This document shows positions 1-11,055 of a stretch of DNA of 64,000 nt, piece by piece (the stretch's first letter is position 1; each line of letters opens with the position of its first letter). Position numbers and translations under genes: made by a program. The notes under the pieces were generated by a model. That model was not told where the DNA came from and ran no database searches. It was given only the letters and a program-made list of their open reading frames with translations. Source of the DNA: Albula goreensis (Eukaryota > Chordata > Actinopteri > Albuliformes > Albulidae). Location: NCBI GenBank assembly GCA_022829145.1, contig CM040746.1, positions 24,047,832-24,111,831 on the forward strand. Reading direction: 5' to 3'.

Positions 1-56
1 CACAAGTACAGAGGAATTGCAAATGAATGCATGCTCAGGTATACATACCTTGTATT

Positions 57-112
57 TCACACACAAACACACAATCCACATACACACAAGCATACATACA
101 CATGCACATTCA
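57..112. repeat. Degenerate CA-rich simple repeat
   Basis: The stretch is made of CA runs interrupted by single substitutions (acacaaac, catacatac, acatgcac). It looks like an old, decaying (CA)n microsatellite. It gives rise to overlapping, apparently open frames on both strands that are low-complexity artefacts. Confidence 0.75.
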
Positions 113-3100
113 GGAGGAAAGAAATATTTATATGTAGTGCAACTTTGGAGGCAAATACACACTCATGTGTTGCACATTGTCTAGTGTTCTCTATAAAGTA
201 CAAGTTACCTTTCAGCCTGTTGTTTTTGCCTTTTGCTTGTATATCTCTGCAAAATAAATATGCTGACATTTCTCAGCTGAAATGCATGGCTAAAGCATTT
301 AATAAATAATAATACCCAGGGGCATTTTCCAAAGTCATTTTGATATTTCTAAAACAACACACAAATTGACATATTAGGAGTTTGGTTCAGCATTACAAAA
401 ACACTGAAAATGCTTTTCCCAGCAAAATCCTGAAGAGAGCAAGGACCTCAAAGCACTGACATAGTCTTTTTGTCAAATGCAAAACAATCTTACTGGATTA
501 TGCCTAGGAATTGCACTATGGCAACAAAGTGAAATAAGTAGCTAAATGAGGTAAAATGATCATCAGATCTTTCAGTATAATAATATCATTAAACATGAAT
601 ATTTTAACATGAATAGATATTCAAACTCCAATTATGAGCACCACCAACTGACTCATTATCATACAAATGTTTTGTACAAGAGCACACGTGTCGATTGCTT
701 TTGACATACCCATTTCTACTGGGCTTCTGCAACTGATGGTGACTTAATCAAAGATAACATTGGGCTAACATTGTATTCAGATGTATTTATTTACACTTTG
801 ATGTCACACGGAAAAAGCCCAGATTCTTTGGCAGTGAGGATGTAGCATAAAAGTGTTGAAAAATGCATCCAGTAGAACCTTGGTTGTCCAATTTCCAATA
901 ATCTGAATTAAACAGACACCAGAAGGACCACTTTCAAAGAGTGATGTAAAAAAGTTGAATGGTAAACACAGTATTGCAATTTACACTGATAATAACTTCA
1001 AATACAGTTACAAACCTGAACAAATGGACATACCTTGGCTCTATTCTAAATAATCAACTTTGGTAATATTAGTTGTATAGCAATCAGGTTAACATACCAT
1101 TCGGACAGCTCCTGCCATGGTTCGCATATGTAGGGAAATGCAGTTTATGCATGTGTATTTCAGGTGTGCGAGTTTACAGGGACTCATGGCTGTAACAATA
1201 GCATCCCATTCAAAATAAGGCAACAGTTATGCAAGTAATGGTTTCTTTCAAAGGATTAAAATTGGAAGTATTTTTTGTATTTTAACATCACATGTCATGA
1301 GTGGGTAGGTGTGTACATTTCACTGTGGCTGTAGTGATGCATTTTAGGAATTCAATGTCTGTAAAGACACCTTTGTGTTTGTTAGTAGTCTGTTTTTGCT
1401 GCTAACAGGAGTCTGCAAAGACATTTACCCAAAGATCCAAGGCAGCAAGACTGTCTGGTTTTCATGTCTTTATTGACTTATTTAAAGCATTCACTACAGA
1501 TCAAAGTTGTATTTCAAACTTGATTCATATTTCCACATTTCTGATCATTTGTAAGGAACAACATTTATTTTATTTGAAGTGTCCCTCATCACTTAAATAG
1601 TTATATCAATAGTCATTCCACATAAAACAAACTGAAACAACCATAACCTTGCAGGGACTTATCTTGGCCTTCCAACCCATTGTCAGTTGATTTCATGTCC
1701 AGCATCCTTAGCTCTGTTATGACCTCAACAGAAGGCACAGGTTTGACCCATGTTTTACTGCAGTACTGACAAGATAAGCTGGGGATTGCCAGCCAAAAGC
1801 CCCATTATCAACCCTCTGAGCCACACTGTGAGGGTCACTGTTTTGTTCATTAAGCAGTTTGTTTAAAAATAAATAGCCTGGCCAGTTACCTGGAATTATA
1901 GTGTAACAGGAGCAATCTTAGGAAGCAATTGCAGCTGGCAAGTAAATGACATTTAGTCTGTTGCAAAAGATTGTTTGTTTTTTCTTGGTCATGTTTTCAT
2001 GTATTTAAATATATGCCTAACTGCATATTGCAAGATGTAATTTCATAGGAAATAAAGGCCAGCCTTGTAGTTCATTCAAATAGAAATGAACTGAACTCAA
2101 TCAAATAAACACATACAAACCTGCTGTATGGTTGGCTGTTTATTAGACAGGCATCTTGATTGTCTCTGTGAGACCTACAATTCTCAAAGCTGAAGCAGAC
2201 CTTCAATCACGGGCTTTGCAGCCGTGGGGGAAGCAGGGGACGTGTCCCCCACACTTTTTCTGGATCAGTGAATTTTGAATGGTGAAATATGAAAATTTCA
2301 TGATTTATTTCTTTGAATACAGAAGAGGGCAGTCAACAGGTTAATTAGAGCAATGTCTAATAATAATGTAGCAGCCTAAATATTTCTGTACTTGTATTTC
2401 TTCATTCAGCATGCGCAGTTACTTTATTTCAAAACAATCGTTAAAACATGTGCAGTTCCTTGTTCGTGCAGATATCTTGAGGTGCATTTTATAACATGAA
2501 GGCTAGGCTAGTCATAGCATTCATATTTGTGAAGTATGCAAAGAGTCAGCGAACAGTGAGATACTCACAGCTTCATCCACCCCCAACCCCACTTTAAGAA
2601 TGCTTTATACGCCCCTACCTTCAATGATATGTTGGGTTTAATTAAAATGCTTTTTAATAGGTTATGAGATAGAGTCAAAGTGATATGACTTTTCCACAGT
2701 CTTGATTTATTTACAGAACCAACTAAAACACAAAAAAAAAAAACATTTCTAAAAGGTCAGCCACACATGTCCGAGTCTAGGGAACTTGTGGGCGACATTT
2801 CACATAGCCAGGAAGCTAAGAAATGAAAGTCATTTCTATACCAGAAAGATTCAGTGGAAATTTAATGGGCTGTTATTAGATCTGTAAACAGAGAGGTGTA
2901 GGTCACAGGAATATCAGTCAGTGCACTAATGAAACATCAACACTCAGAAGTTCCTATTGTAACAATCGTGCATAGAGCATATGTGCATTGTAAGTAGTAG
3001 CATTCAACATTTTAATTACCTGTAGGAGTTGCATAGGTGAAAACTCAATCAGAAAATGGTTGATCTCATTTCCTATAAAGGTCACATGCACCATGGTGTG

Positions 3101-4520
3101 AATGCAAGTTTCATGGACGCTGAAGTGTTTGACCATCTCTGTTAGAGGTTCTCTTTGGAGGGAAAAGCTCTTCTCAAAAAATGCAAAATAAAAATATAAA
3201 GGACAAATAAAGTACCTGCCATGATTGTAAAGGTGATGCAGCTATGAGTGGTGGTAGCAGTGACTGTGTCCTCATTTTCTGACATCACCAGCACTTCCAC
3301 CAACAGCGGACAACGTGAAAATTAAACCAGGAGACAGGACAGATAAAACATCGCTGTTAACAGAAGACACTGCAAAGATATGGGAGAAGGAATATTTACA
3401 GCCACCTATTGTCAACTGAAGACATTGATGCTTCTGTCTACCAAAGGTGTACTGTTATAGTGAAAGCAGTGAATGAAAGGTGAATGTTACAGTGAAAGCA
3501 TGTCATATGCCGGCTGATTATTGTGCAGCTTCTGGCATTTTTAGGTTCAATGACATCAGAATATGCAGTTCAGCATCTTGCCTACTCCTCATGTATGTCC
3601 ATGAGACATCCATTTATGGCAATGTTATGTAACACAAACCACACCATGTGAATTGTTAAAAGAAGCTGTACTGGAATGTGCCACCCAATGTCATCAGCTA
3701 CAGTGCCCAACAATTGGAACAGTGAATTTGAGATTCCTATGTTTATCTATACTCTAGAAATGTGTTTTTACAATAAAAAATAAATATGTGGCAAATTTAA
3801 AGAATGTCACCTTGTATGTGTATTTTTAAACAGATTAATATCGATTTTTTTGTCCTCACCATCCCTCACATAGAATGGGTGAGCATAAATATTGGGACAA
3901 AGTAAGTTCATTTGCAATTTCCTGTTTCTTAGTTTTTTGTTTGTTTATAATTTTTGAAATATGTTTTTCATTGAATATTCCTTGTATACAAGAGCTGGAT
4001 TAGGCCTGTTACCCACTGACATCATCAAATCCTTTGTTTATTTCATTGACATTGTTTTCAAAGCATTTTGCAGCAGCCATGTCAATCTATATATTGAGCT
4101 TATACTTTCTTCAGATCTTCAACAAATGAAATTTACCATCAATACAATTTTAATGTCAAGAAGAACTTACCACACAAAAGAATTTCTACAACTATATATT
4201 CAAAAATCCTTTAATACAGTGTCAGTATGTTTAAAGGAATTATGAAGATGCATGTAGCATTGCAAATTTCCTAAATGTTGATGGAGTGGGATCCTTTACA
4301 ATTCACATAAATCAGTACTTTCTGCACTGGAGTACTCTGTTGCACATTTATGCAAAATTTCTCAAAAACTAACTCATTTGGTCTGATGTTGGCTCTCAGT
4401 GTTACACAGAACTGAAGCAATCCCTTGGCATATATTGGCATGTGTTCAATGTATGCATCGACACACACAGTTTATTAACTGAAGCTAAAATATGAAAATG
4501 ACATTTTATTGCAATGATGG
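113..4520. other. Unassigned non-coding stretch
   Basis: No gene, complete mobile element or long simple repeat was recognised in this 4.4 kb. The sequence is AT-rich with frequent stops in all frames; the open segments are under 100 codons and resemble no protein. Near 870-930 a motif reading tagaaccttggttgtcc loosely recalls the terminus of pogo/Tigger transposons, but no partner terminus was found. A short near-palindrome ggggacgtgtcccc lies at about 2236-2249. An 11-base A-run interrupts the sequence near 2733. Confidence 0.5.
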
Positions 4521-4521
4521 G

Positions 4522-4556
4522 TCAAATCAGTTTAAATAATGTTTAAACTGATTTGA
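4522..4556. repeat. Perfect 15-bp inverted repeat (hairpin)
   Basis: The arm at 4522-4536 (tcaaatcagtttaaa) is exactly complementary to 4542-4556, separated by a 5-base loop (taatg). An uninterrupted 15-bp stem is longer than most chance palindromes in AT-rich DNA. There is no U-run or neighbouring gene to suggest an RNA role, so a replication-slippage palindrome is the simplest reading. Confidence 0.8.
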
Positions 4557-5464
4557 TTTGTATTAAAAAATAAAACTAGCAATTTACTAATAATTATTTT
4601 ATACATAATTGCAGTGGGGAAAAAAACGTTTTGTAATCTTTTACAAATGTCACTTTACAGATATGATCATCATAGGCATGTTTGCGTGAGTCTCTGTGTG
4701 TGTAATAAAGAAAGCATTTACATGCTATGTACCATGCTTTTGCAGACACATTACTATCTTTAAAGGGGCATCAAAATCTCAATTTGTTGGTGGTAAGTTA
4801 TGTGCTTTGTAAATAGCAATATAACAGCAATGAGGCTAATTAAAACCTGCTGGCATTAGAGCTGCCATCATCTAACACCGTGTAAAAAATGGGGCCATAT
4901 TTACCTTGTCTTTCATAGACAAGACCTTTTGAAAGACACTTTGAAACTATCTGTAATGCACCTCAGTAACATTTTAGAGTAATACTGTACAATTATATAT
5001 ATATGAAAGAATGAGCTTCTGATGAGTGATGCTTTTCTAACATTGCATGGTTTTTAATGCCTCTAATCAACTATGAACAGGCAAATGATATAAAGTGATT
5101 TATCTGCCTCACATGGTTGTAGCTCATTGACTGGATGTCAAAAAGACCTGTGGGAGGCTGGCCAACAGCCCCTGGCTAGACACCTGGAAGAGCTAACAGA
5201 ATAGGAACCTGGCGCTGATGTTTAAAAACTTTATAAAAATTTTAAGTTTGGCAACAAAACACAGTGTTTATTGTCAAAGCCAGAGCAAAATGTAAGACTT
5301 ACCTGATCTTGTGATCTTGTCCCTCAGAAGACCAGCACATAACTGGAACTATTCCATTTCAATGAACATTGTGACATTGTATCGTAACATTATTTATTCA
5401 TCAATGTATAAATTTCTAGCTGGAAAATGGGGATAATGTTTTACATACATGGGCCTATCTAGTA

Positions 5465-5694
5465 TATGTCACAGAGTGTGTGAGTGGACTATGTGTCCAC
5501 CTAGGAACGCGCACATTCTTAATAGTGCCATTAAAACATGAGCAACTGCATCTGACCTCACCTACCTCATCCCTAGACTTTTAGTCGGGTGCTTTACTAT
5601 ATATACCTGACTGCACTGCAATTGTATGGTCCATTTTGTAAACAAACCTCTAGGACTCTCTTGCTTAAACAAGGCAACTGTTATGTCACAGAGT
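5465..5694. mobile_element. Possible solo LTR or short insertion flanked by 13-bp repeats
   Basis: The 13-mer tatgtcacagagt occurs at 5465-5477 and again at 5682-5694. The enclosed segment starts with TG just inside the first copy and contains a TATA-like ctatatatacc near 5595. The sequence near 5660-5680 (cttgcttaaacaaggcaac) resembles the end region of some fish retrotransposon LTRs. No primer-binding site, gag or pol sequence is adjacent. A solo LTR is an inference; a chance or slippage-derived direct repeat is also possible. Confidence 0.3.
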
Positions 5695-5699
5695 AGTTT

Positions 5700-6280
5700 T
5701 ATACAATAAGAATAATGATTTTGACCATTCTAACAGCATTACAATGAGAGTTGAACTTTTTTGAACATTTTTATTTTCATGGCCATTTTCAATAAAGCAA
5801 TAAATCACCTTGCACAATGAAATACAGCAAAACCAAATAGAAGGAAAACTGTGAATGCATATCCATCTGCTGTCCAGCCAGTCAGCTCGGAAACTATAGT
5901 TTGCTATCAAATTTGGATGATGTTCCATGAAACTGATTGCAGCTGCTTTAGGAACCAAAAAGCTGGAAGTGACCAATGTGTGAATTAAAGACCTTTTTTC
6001 CAGAACTTAAGTTGTCATTGCTAAAGGCCCCAGAAAAGAGCATACATATGGATGTACAAAAACATGTTGCACACTAAGTGGATTTATTGTAAACACATAC
6101 TGAGTCTAGACAACACAGTGTATTTGTGTTTGTATAAGTAGGTAAAATACATTATATGTGTAGACCCACAGCAGTAGAGAAGCATACTGCCTGAGAAATT
6201 AATTTTTCACTATTGTGCTCATTGTGTCATGTTTCTCCACCAGCATGTTAACCAACAGTGATGCTACACAGTACATAGGC
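5700..6280. other. Unassigned non-coding stretch
   Basis: Nothing recognisable was found. The sequence is AT-rich, carries stops in all frames apart from one 96-codon minus-strand opening without homology, and has no repeats of note. Confidence 0.5.
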
Positions 6281-6285
6281 AAAGC

Positions 6286-6428
6286 AATGTTGGGCAGTGG
6301 TTGGGGGGAATACTGTGAGTACAGGTTTGCATCCTAGGTGGCATGTGTTATTTTAGCCTTGAGCAATAGGATAATTAACCTTAATTGCCTTAAATTCTCC
6401 AGCTGTACAAACAAATAACATGTGAAAT
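6286..6428 (+). mobile_element. tRNA-derived SINE relic (HE1-like)
   Basis: The segment has the layout of the tRNA-derived HE1-type SINEs common in fishes. A degenerate polymerase III B box (ggtttgcatcc, 6324-6334) is followed by a bridge with the recognisable run ccttgagcaa, then ttaaccttaattgcc, and a body end reading ctccagctgtacaaa. The 3' end continues with aaataacatgtgaaa. The A-box side is eroded, so transcription is unlikely. The family resemblance is from memory of its general form; the exact subfamily is not asserted. Confidence 0.65.
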
Positions 6429-6429
6429 G

Positions 6430-7645
6430 CATCAGGTTGTCTCCTTTGTCCACTATAAATAACAACAATGAAAAGCATTTGTTTTGATTGATGTCGGACA
6501 GAAATATAATTACGGTAACATACATTGGCATGTTAAAAATCACAACAGTTAAGAAAAAACAATGCTCCCCCATTTCAAAAATAGCCACCTCACTGTAGCC
6601 ATTTTCTTTTTGAGTCGTACAAAAATTGATTATACTGCAGTAATTGCTCCTTGAGTGTTGGCACCTTGAAATGAATTGTTCAGGTGTGCCAGGGTTGGAG
6701 AAGTATTATGGAACCACTGTTTCTACTTGAAGAAAAATAAATCTTCCAGGAATGGACATGAAAGGAAAAAGCAGAGAGGAATGATAGAGCTCTGTCTCTT
6801 TTTTTCCTTCTATGAGCCCACTTTGGCTATATCAACTATAAACTCATGTTTAACTTGTTACCAGACACTCACCTGCCTCGGTTATAGAGGACTGAAAGCT
6901 TTTCCTTAAGATCCTCTTAGAAAGAGTGCCTTTGGCAGTTCAGAGACGAAAATAATTAAGGCAGAATCTTAATAGGAGAACACGAACCTAAGCCTCACTT
7001 ATCTTTCATAAAAGGACAGGTATTTATTCTGGCTGGGAAGGGTGGAAGTGAACCGCAAACTTCGGATTAGCTAGGGAAGCTCAGCCAGTCTGCTTCTAAA
7101 GTGCTTGACAATGAGAGCTAATGTGGGGAATGTCTTTTATCGAGAAATGGCGGAGGACTCTTGGTGTCACCACCAAACCCGTCGCCCCCGTTTACCTCCC
7201 AGAAAGACAGTGCACCAAGGCATAGAGGACCGAGGAGCTATGACAGGCCAAAAGGGACCTGAGGCTTCCTGGCACTTCAAATACCAGTAAAACGAGCATA
7301 TTGTGAGATTTGAAAACATTGTGTCACCCCAACAACAAAATGTTAATAAGGCTCAGCAAAAAGAGAATAAATCAACATGGATGAATACCTCCAACCAATG
7401 ACAGAAACTACAGTAGACATTTTCACCTGAGATTTTAACTGCATTCAACTTTCAGCCACCTCTCTTTTTTATGTATTTGTGCATTTCCAATATTTTGTGC
7501 AGTGAATATATATGAAAAACTTTGTGATTGATCACCAGAGTAAATCACTGAGAATGCAACAATTATTTTCTTATTTTCTCTTTATTAGATGCCTGCAGCT
7601 CTATATGTAATTATGAAAAGATTAGAAAAATAAAATAGTAGTATG
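6430..7645. other. Unassigned non-coding stretch with a GC-richer island
   Basis: Mostly AT-rich with no recognisable gene. Between about 7090 and 7290 the base composition is more balanced, and a 61-codon plus-strand opening (7105-7290) runs through it. The opening has no recognisable domain, no clear splice context and no homologue I know. It could be a conserved non-coding block or chance. Confidence 0.4.
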
Positions 7646-7650
7646 TCCAT

Positions 7651-7706
7651 GCCCCCTAGTATTTAGTCTCTTCTCATTGAAGATGATGATGACATCGCCC
7701 CCTAGT
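7651..7706 (-). promoter_or_regulatory. Pair of CTCF-like motifs in tandem
   Basis: The 10-mer gccccctagt occurs at 7651-7660 and again at 7697-7706, in the same orientation. It is the reverse complement of the vertebrate CTCF core (roughly CCACYAGRKGGC). The second copy matches one base further (gtg), the first diverges (gta). Both stand out as C-runs in AT-rich DNA. Binding is an inference from motif match alone; a coincidental direct repeat cannot be excluded. Confidence 0.4.
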
Positions 7707-7709
7707 GTT

Positions 7710-9216
7710 TGTTCAATATTGTTCTCAATTTCCCAATGGACACTACAGCTTCCAGGTCATACAAACAAATTGTTCCATATGGCAAAGTGAATTACAATTT
7801 TCCTACAGGAGGAGAAATGTCATGAAAGAACAAATGTCAGAGAATGATTTGGGTGCAAACAGAAACAGATACCATACATTTGGTGAGAGCAAGTACATGA
7901 CAACACAGTTTAATTCCATTATATGTCCATTATATGTGAGGAATTATTAAAAAGTTGGTGTCAATGAAACTGCAATATGAAGTGGAACCACATTCTGAGG
8001 GTAATAAAAAGCTGCCATGCAGTATTTAAAATTCACCACAAAAATATTTCATCCCAGTATTACTACATGTTTTCATTTCTCCATGCTGAATAAGAAACTG
8101 AATAAAAATTTCCAGAGATAGCAGCTAATTCAGCCATAATTTTCAGAAACATACAAGATTTGCTTCAGTATGTTAATGCAATGTCTTTTTAAATGGCTAA
8201 TATGCTGTAAAATGTATGTTTGTTTCGGACAACATTGGTCTTGTTCTTTTGAACAAAGTGTGCATGAGTGTGATTAAAAATGATCAGACAATCAAGGGAT
8301 GTGCTCTGTAATGCATGGATTTTACATTTTGGACTTTGAGTAGCTGGAAAAAGAGGGCCTGCCATGTTTTATCTCTATGTAAATGCTTTAATATAGGGTC
8401 AGTGCACTCACAGCTGTCTCTGTAATGATCTGATTGGGATGATGGTTTCTTTGTTCCTCAAATGTCAAAGGGATGGTGATGGTTTTTGCTTGATTGAGGA
8501 AAAACAAAGCATGTCATGCGAGTTACAGATTAGAACGTGGGGTGATTTTGCATAAAAGCTGTCCTCTTTCTGTGTTCTGACAGATTTGTTTCTGCCATTT
8601 GAGTCTGAGCTTTTCTACTGAAGGCTGCAAAAAGCCCTTCAACATCATGTAGCTCTACTGAATTGAGAAGGACCAGTCAGAGAGAATGATACTGATGACT
8701 CAAAGGTCTGCTATGCCTATAACCAAAGACTATTTTATTTATTATCCATATTGAAATATAAAACTACAGTCTGTAAAATAAAAATGTATTGCAATGCTTA
8801 TCTCTGGTCATGTCACTCTTAAGTTGTCTGTAAAATTATACATACAGCGGTAAAAACAATGAGGTACACATAGAGAAGTAGCAGTCTCATTGATTATGAA
8901 AGAGCCTTATCGTATGTACAGTAATAATTCAGTGAACTCAGCTGTATTCCATCCATAGGTATGGATACAGTAAAGGGGTGGTCCATAGGCAGGGGGAGAT
9001 TTCATTGTCATTTTACCTGGGGCCCAGGATTCCTGGCAGCACCACTGTCTACAGCATACCAAATACAAACAAATAAATAATAACGAACTTGATCTTCCTG
9101 GATAGCACATCCCACTAAAGCACTGGAGTAATGATTACCATGAAGTAGGTGAACTTTAAAACATAAAATATGAATGGGAATATACTTAAGTTAGATTTTA
9201 CCATTAAGAATTTCCA
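7710..9216. other. Unassigned non-coding stretch
   Basis: No gene or repeat recognised. The part around 8340-8720 (dinucleotide-simple-repeat-free, balanced composition, several TTTGAT/ATCAAAG-like TCF-type words) might hold a regulatory element, but nothing decisive is visible. The open segments are short and featureless. Confidence 0.4.
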
Positions 9217-9430
9217 GGGGTGCCAATAATTGTGGCACACATATTTCAGAGAAAAATATGTATGTTATGATAAGATTGTCTTTTTTCTATTCAATCATTT
9301 TATTCCAAATAAAGGTTAGATTTTTGTGAATATTTTGAAAGAAAGATCAAAAAGGCAAACAATAAGGAATGTTTTTTACTGCCCATTTTACTCATGTTTA
9401 CCAGAAGTGTCAATATTTGTGGAGGGCCTG
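9217..9430 (+). mobile_element. Tc1/mariner-like transposon, 3' terminal fragment
   Basis: The segment opens with ggggtgccaataattgtggc, followed by an AT-rich body containing gatcaaaaaggcaaac. It ends with agtgtcaatatttgtggagg. This order is the usual 3' non-coding end and terminal inverted repeat of a Tc1-like family widespread in fish. No transposase sequence is attached on the 5' side, so only the terminal part remains. The exact distal end and TA target duplication are not clear. Confidence 0.75.
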
Positions 9431-10279
9431 TCCTCTCCAAACTATGGGCATTAATAAAAATTGTGAAGAAAAACCAGAGAATGAAAACTAGTTAAAAACA
9501 GGCAATTAACTTTCAGTGAAATAAAAAAAACTGCATTTTGCCATAGTATGATGTCATAATTTTTTTAACTCCAAGAACATCGTAAACCAAAGTATGGAAG
9601 AAATTATACTAATTTTCACGTTGGCTAAAACCTGCTTAACCTCAAGAAGTTAATCTAAGCATATTAAAAATTTAAGGTGAAATATTTTTGCCATGGATTG
9701 CTTTGTCAAGTGATGTTGAGGTTGCAAAAGGCCATGCCAATTTTAATAATATATATATATCTTTCATAGCTGTTCATTTGAAAATGATCTTTCCAGAAAT
9801 ATGTCTTTGGAAATGATTTTCTTCTCCTTTCATCTCCTTTCGTCTTCTTAAAGTTCATGGTGTCATTGTCAATGTGAGGTGCCAGGACATTTAAAACTAT
9901 CGATGGGGTGTAAGGTATAGAGAGAGCACTGATATGACTGTGTCTGTGTTTGCATCACATGAGTCCGACTGTCTCTGGGATTGGAGAAAAGGTGTGATTC
10001 TGGGCATGATGAGACACAGCAGCCATGGCAGATAAGGGGAGGGGGAATCCACAGCAACCCAGCTCCTTTCCTTCCCCTTTTTCTTTCTCTCTGCCTAAGT
10101 ATCATCTGTGTTTTACTTTGTATTTGGATGGGGGACTTCAGTAATGGCTTTTCTAGGCACCGGAAAGGTTGGCAAGCAAGTGTGTCCCATCTGGAGTGAG
10201 AGACAGAAAGGGAGTGTGAGGAATGTTGGATTTTTTTAATGCATAAATTATTTAACGGAATGTTAATGGCAACACACAT
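9431..10279. other. Unassigned non-coding stretch
   Basis: The first part (to about 9860) is AT-rich and featureless. From about 9880 the composition becomes balanced, with a C/T-rich patch at 10060-10100. A 136-codon minus-strand opening (9869-10279) crosses this patch and has no recognisable domain; it is not called as a gene. Confidence 0.4.
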
Positions 10280-10530
10280 TCAAAACGGGGGGAAGTTTTG
10301 CCTGAATTGGCACTGTCAGTGTGCACCATGGCACAGATTGGTCTTTTCCTTGGGCCCCTGAGTGCCTCTGTGGCAGCTCTTGCAGTGTGGCACAAACCAC
10401 CCGGGGGCACTCTGCCAGTGTCTGATCCGCCTCCAGCTGACATTACTTCAGATGAGAAAACGCAGTGCTAAATGGACAGTGTTCGGAGAAGCAACACGAT
10501 GCGCTTTTCAGAAGCATGCTTTTGTTGGCT
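10280..10530. promoter_or_regulatory. Candidate conserved non-coding element
   Basis: An island of balanced composition without simple repeats, set in AT-rich surroundings. It contains several factor-like words: CACCATGG, CAGCTG-type E-box words (ccagctgac near 10434) and tgccagtgtctga. No frame stays open with recognisable coding content. The only evidence is composition and motif density; cross-species conservation was not tested. Confidence 0.25.
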
Positions 10531-11004
10531 ATGACACCAAAGGCAGGGTAGGCTTGTTGCAGAATACAAAAAATGTTTACAAAAGAATGCAGCCCACCCT
10601 TTGGGATGCAATGATTGTATCAAACTTTTTTTTTATTTTGAGTGCTGTTGCATTCCCATTAATTCCACAAACTCATTAGAGTTGGGGCACAGAGTATACC
10701 CTCTGAAAGCATCATCCTTTCCAAGAACAAAACTCAAAGGGAAAAGAACATCAAGTCACTCTCATACTTTGTAGGAAATCATTTAGATGAGCAATCCCTG
10801 TGGAATTAATCAATTATTTCTATTTATCATCATGAGGACAATATTTTCAACGAAAATACATGAACAGATTCAGGGCCGGAAACAATTATGTCCATCACTA
10901 GCTCCAACACCCATACTCCAACCACTGAGCTCCTTTCTTGTTCTAGGCACAAATGCTGAAGGATAGAACAGAAACCTTGAAGATGAACATGCACACCGAC
11001 ACAA

Positions 11005-11008
<4 letters not shown>

Positions 11009-11047
<39 letters not shown>

Positions 11048-11055
11048 TGCACACA
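11009..11055. repeat. (CA)n microsatellite
   Basis: A near-pure CA tract (about 11012-11040) is flanked by CG/CA-alternating edges (gcgcgcac, cacgcacac). Alternating purine-pyrimidine sequence of this type can adopt Z-DNA. The repeat gives long meaningless cysteine/valine frames on the minus strand. Confidence 0.95.

Noticed and set aside
870..930. Possible pogo/Tigger terminus (tagaaccttggttgtcc)
   Set aside because: No opposite terminus or TA-flanked element could be found; too short to call.
2215..2270. CpG-bearing ggggacgtgtcccc near-palindrome as a repeat end
   Set aside because: No matching second end was found and the family is not recognised.
3870..3905. Possible Tc1-like terminus (gcataaatattgggacaaag)
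   Set aside because: Resemblance is limited to a few words, with no transposase or partner repeat.
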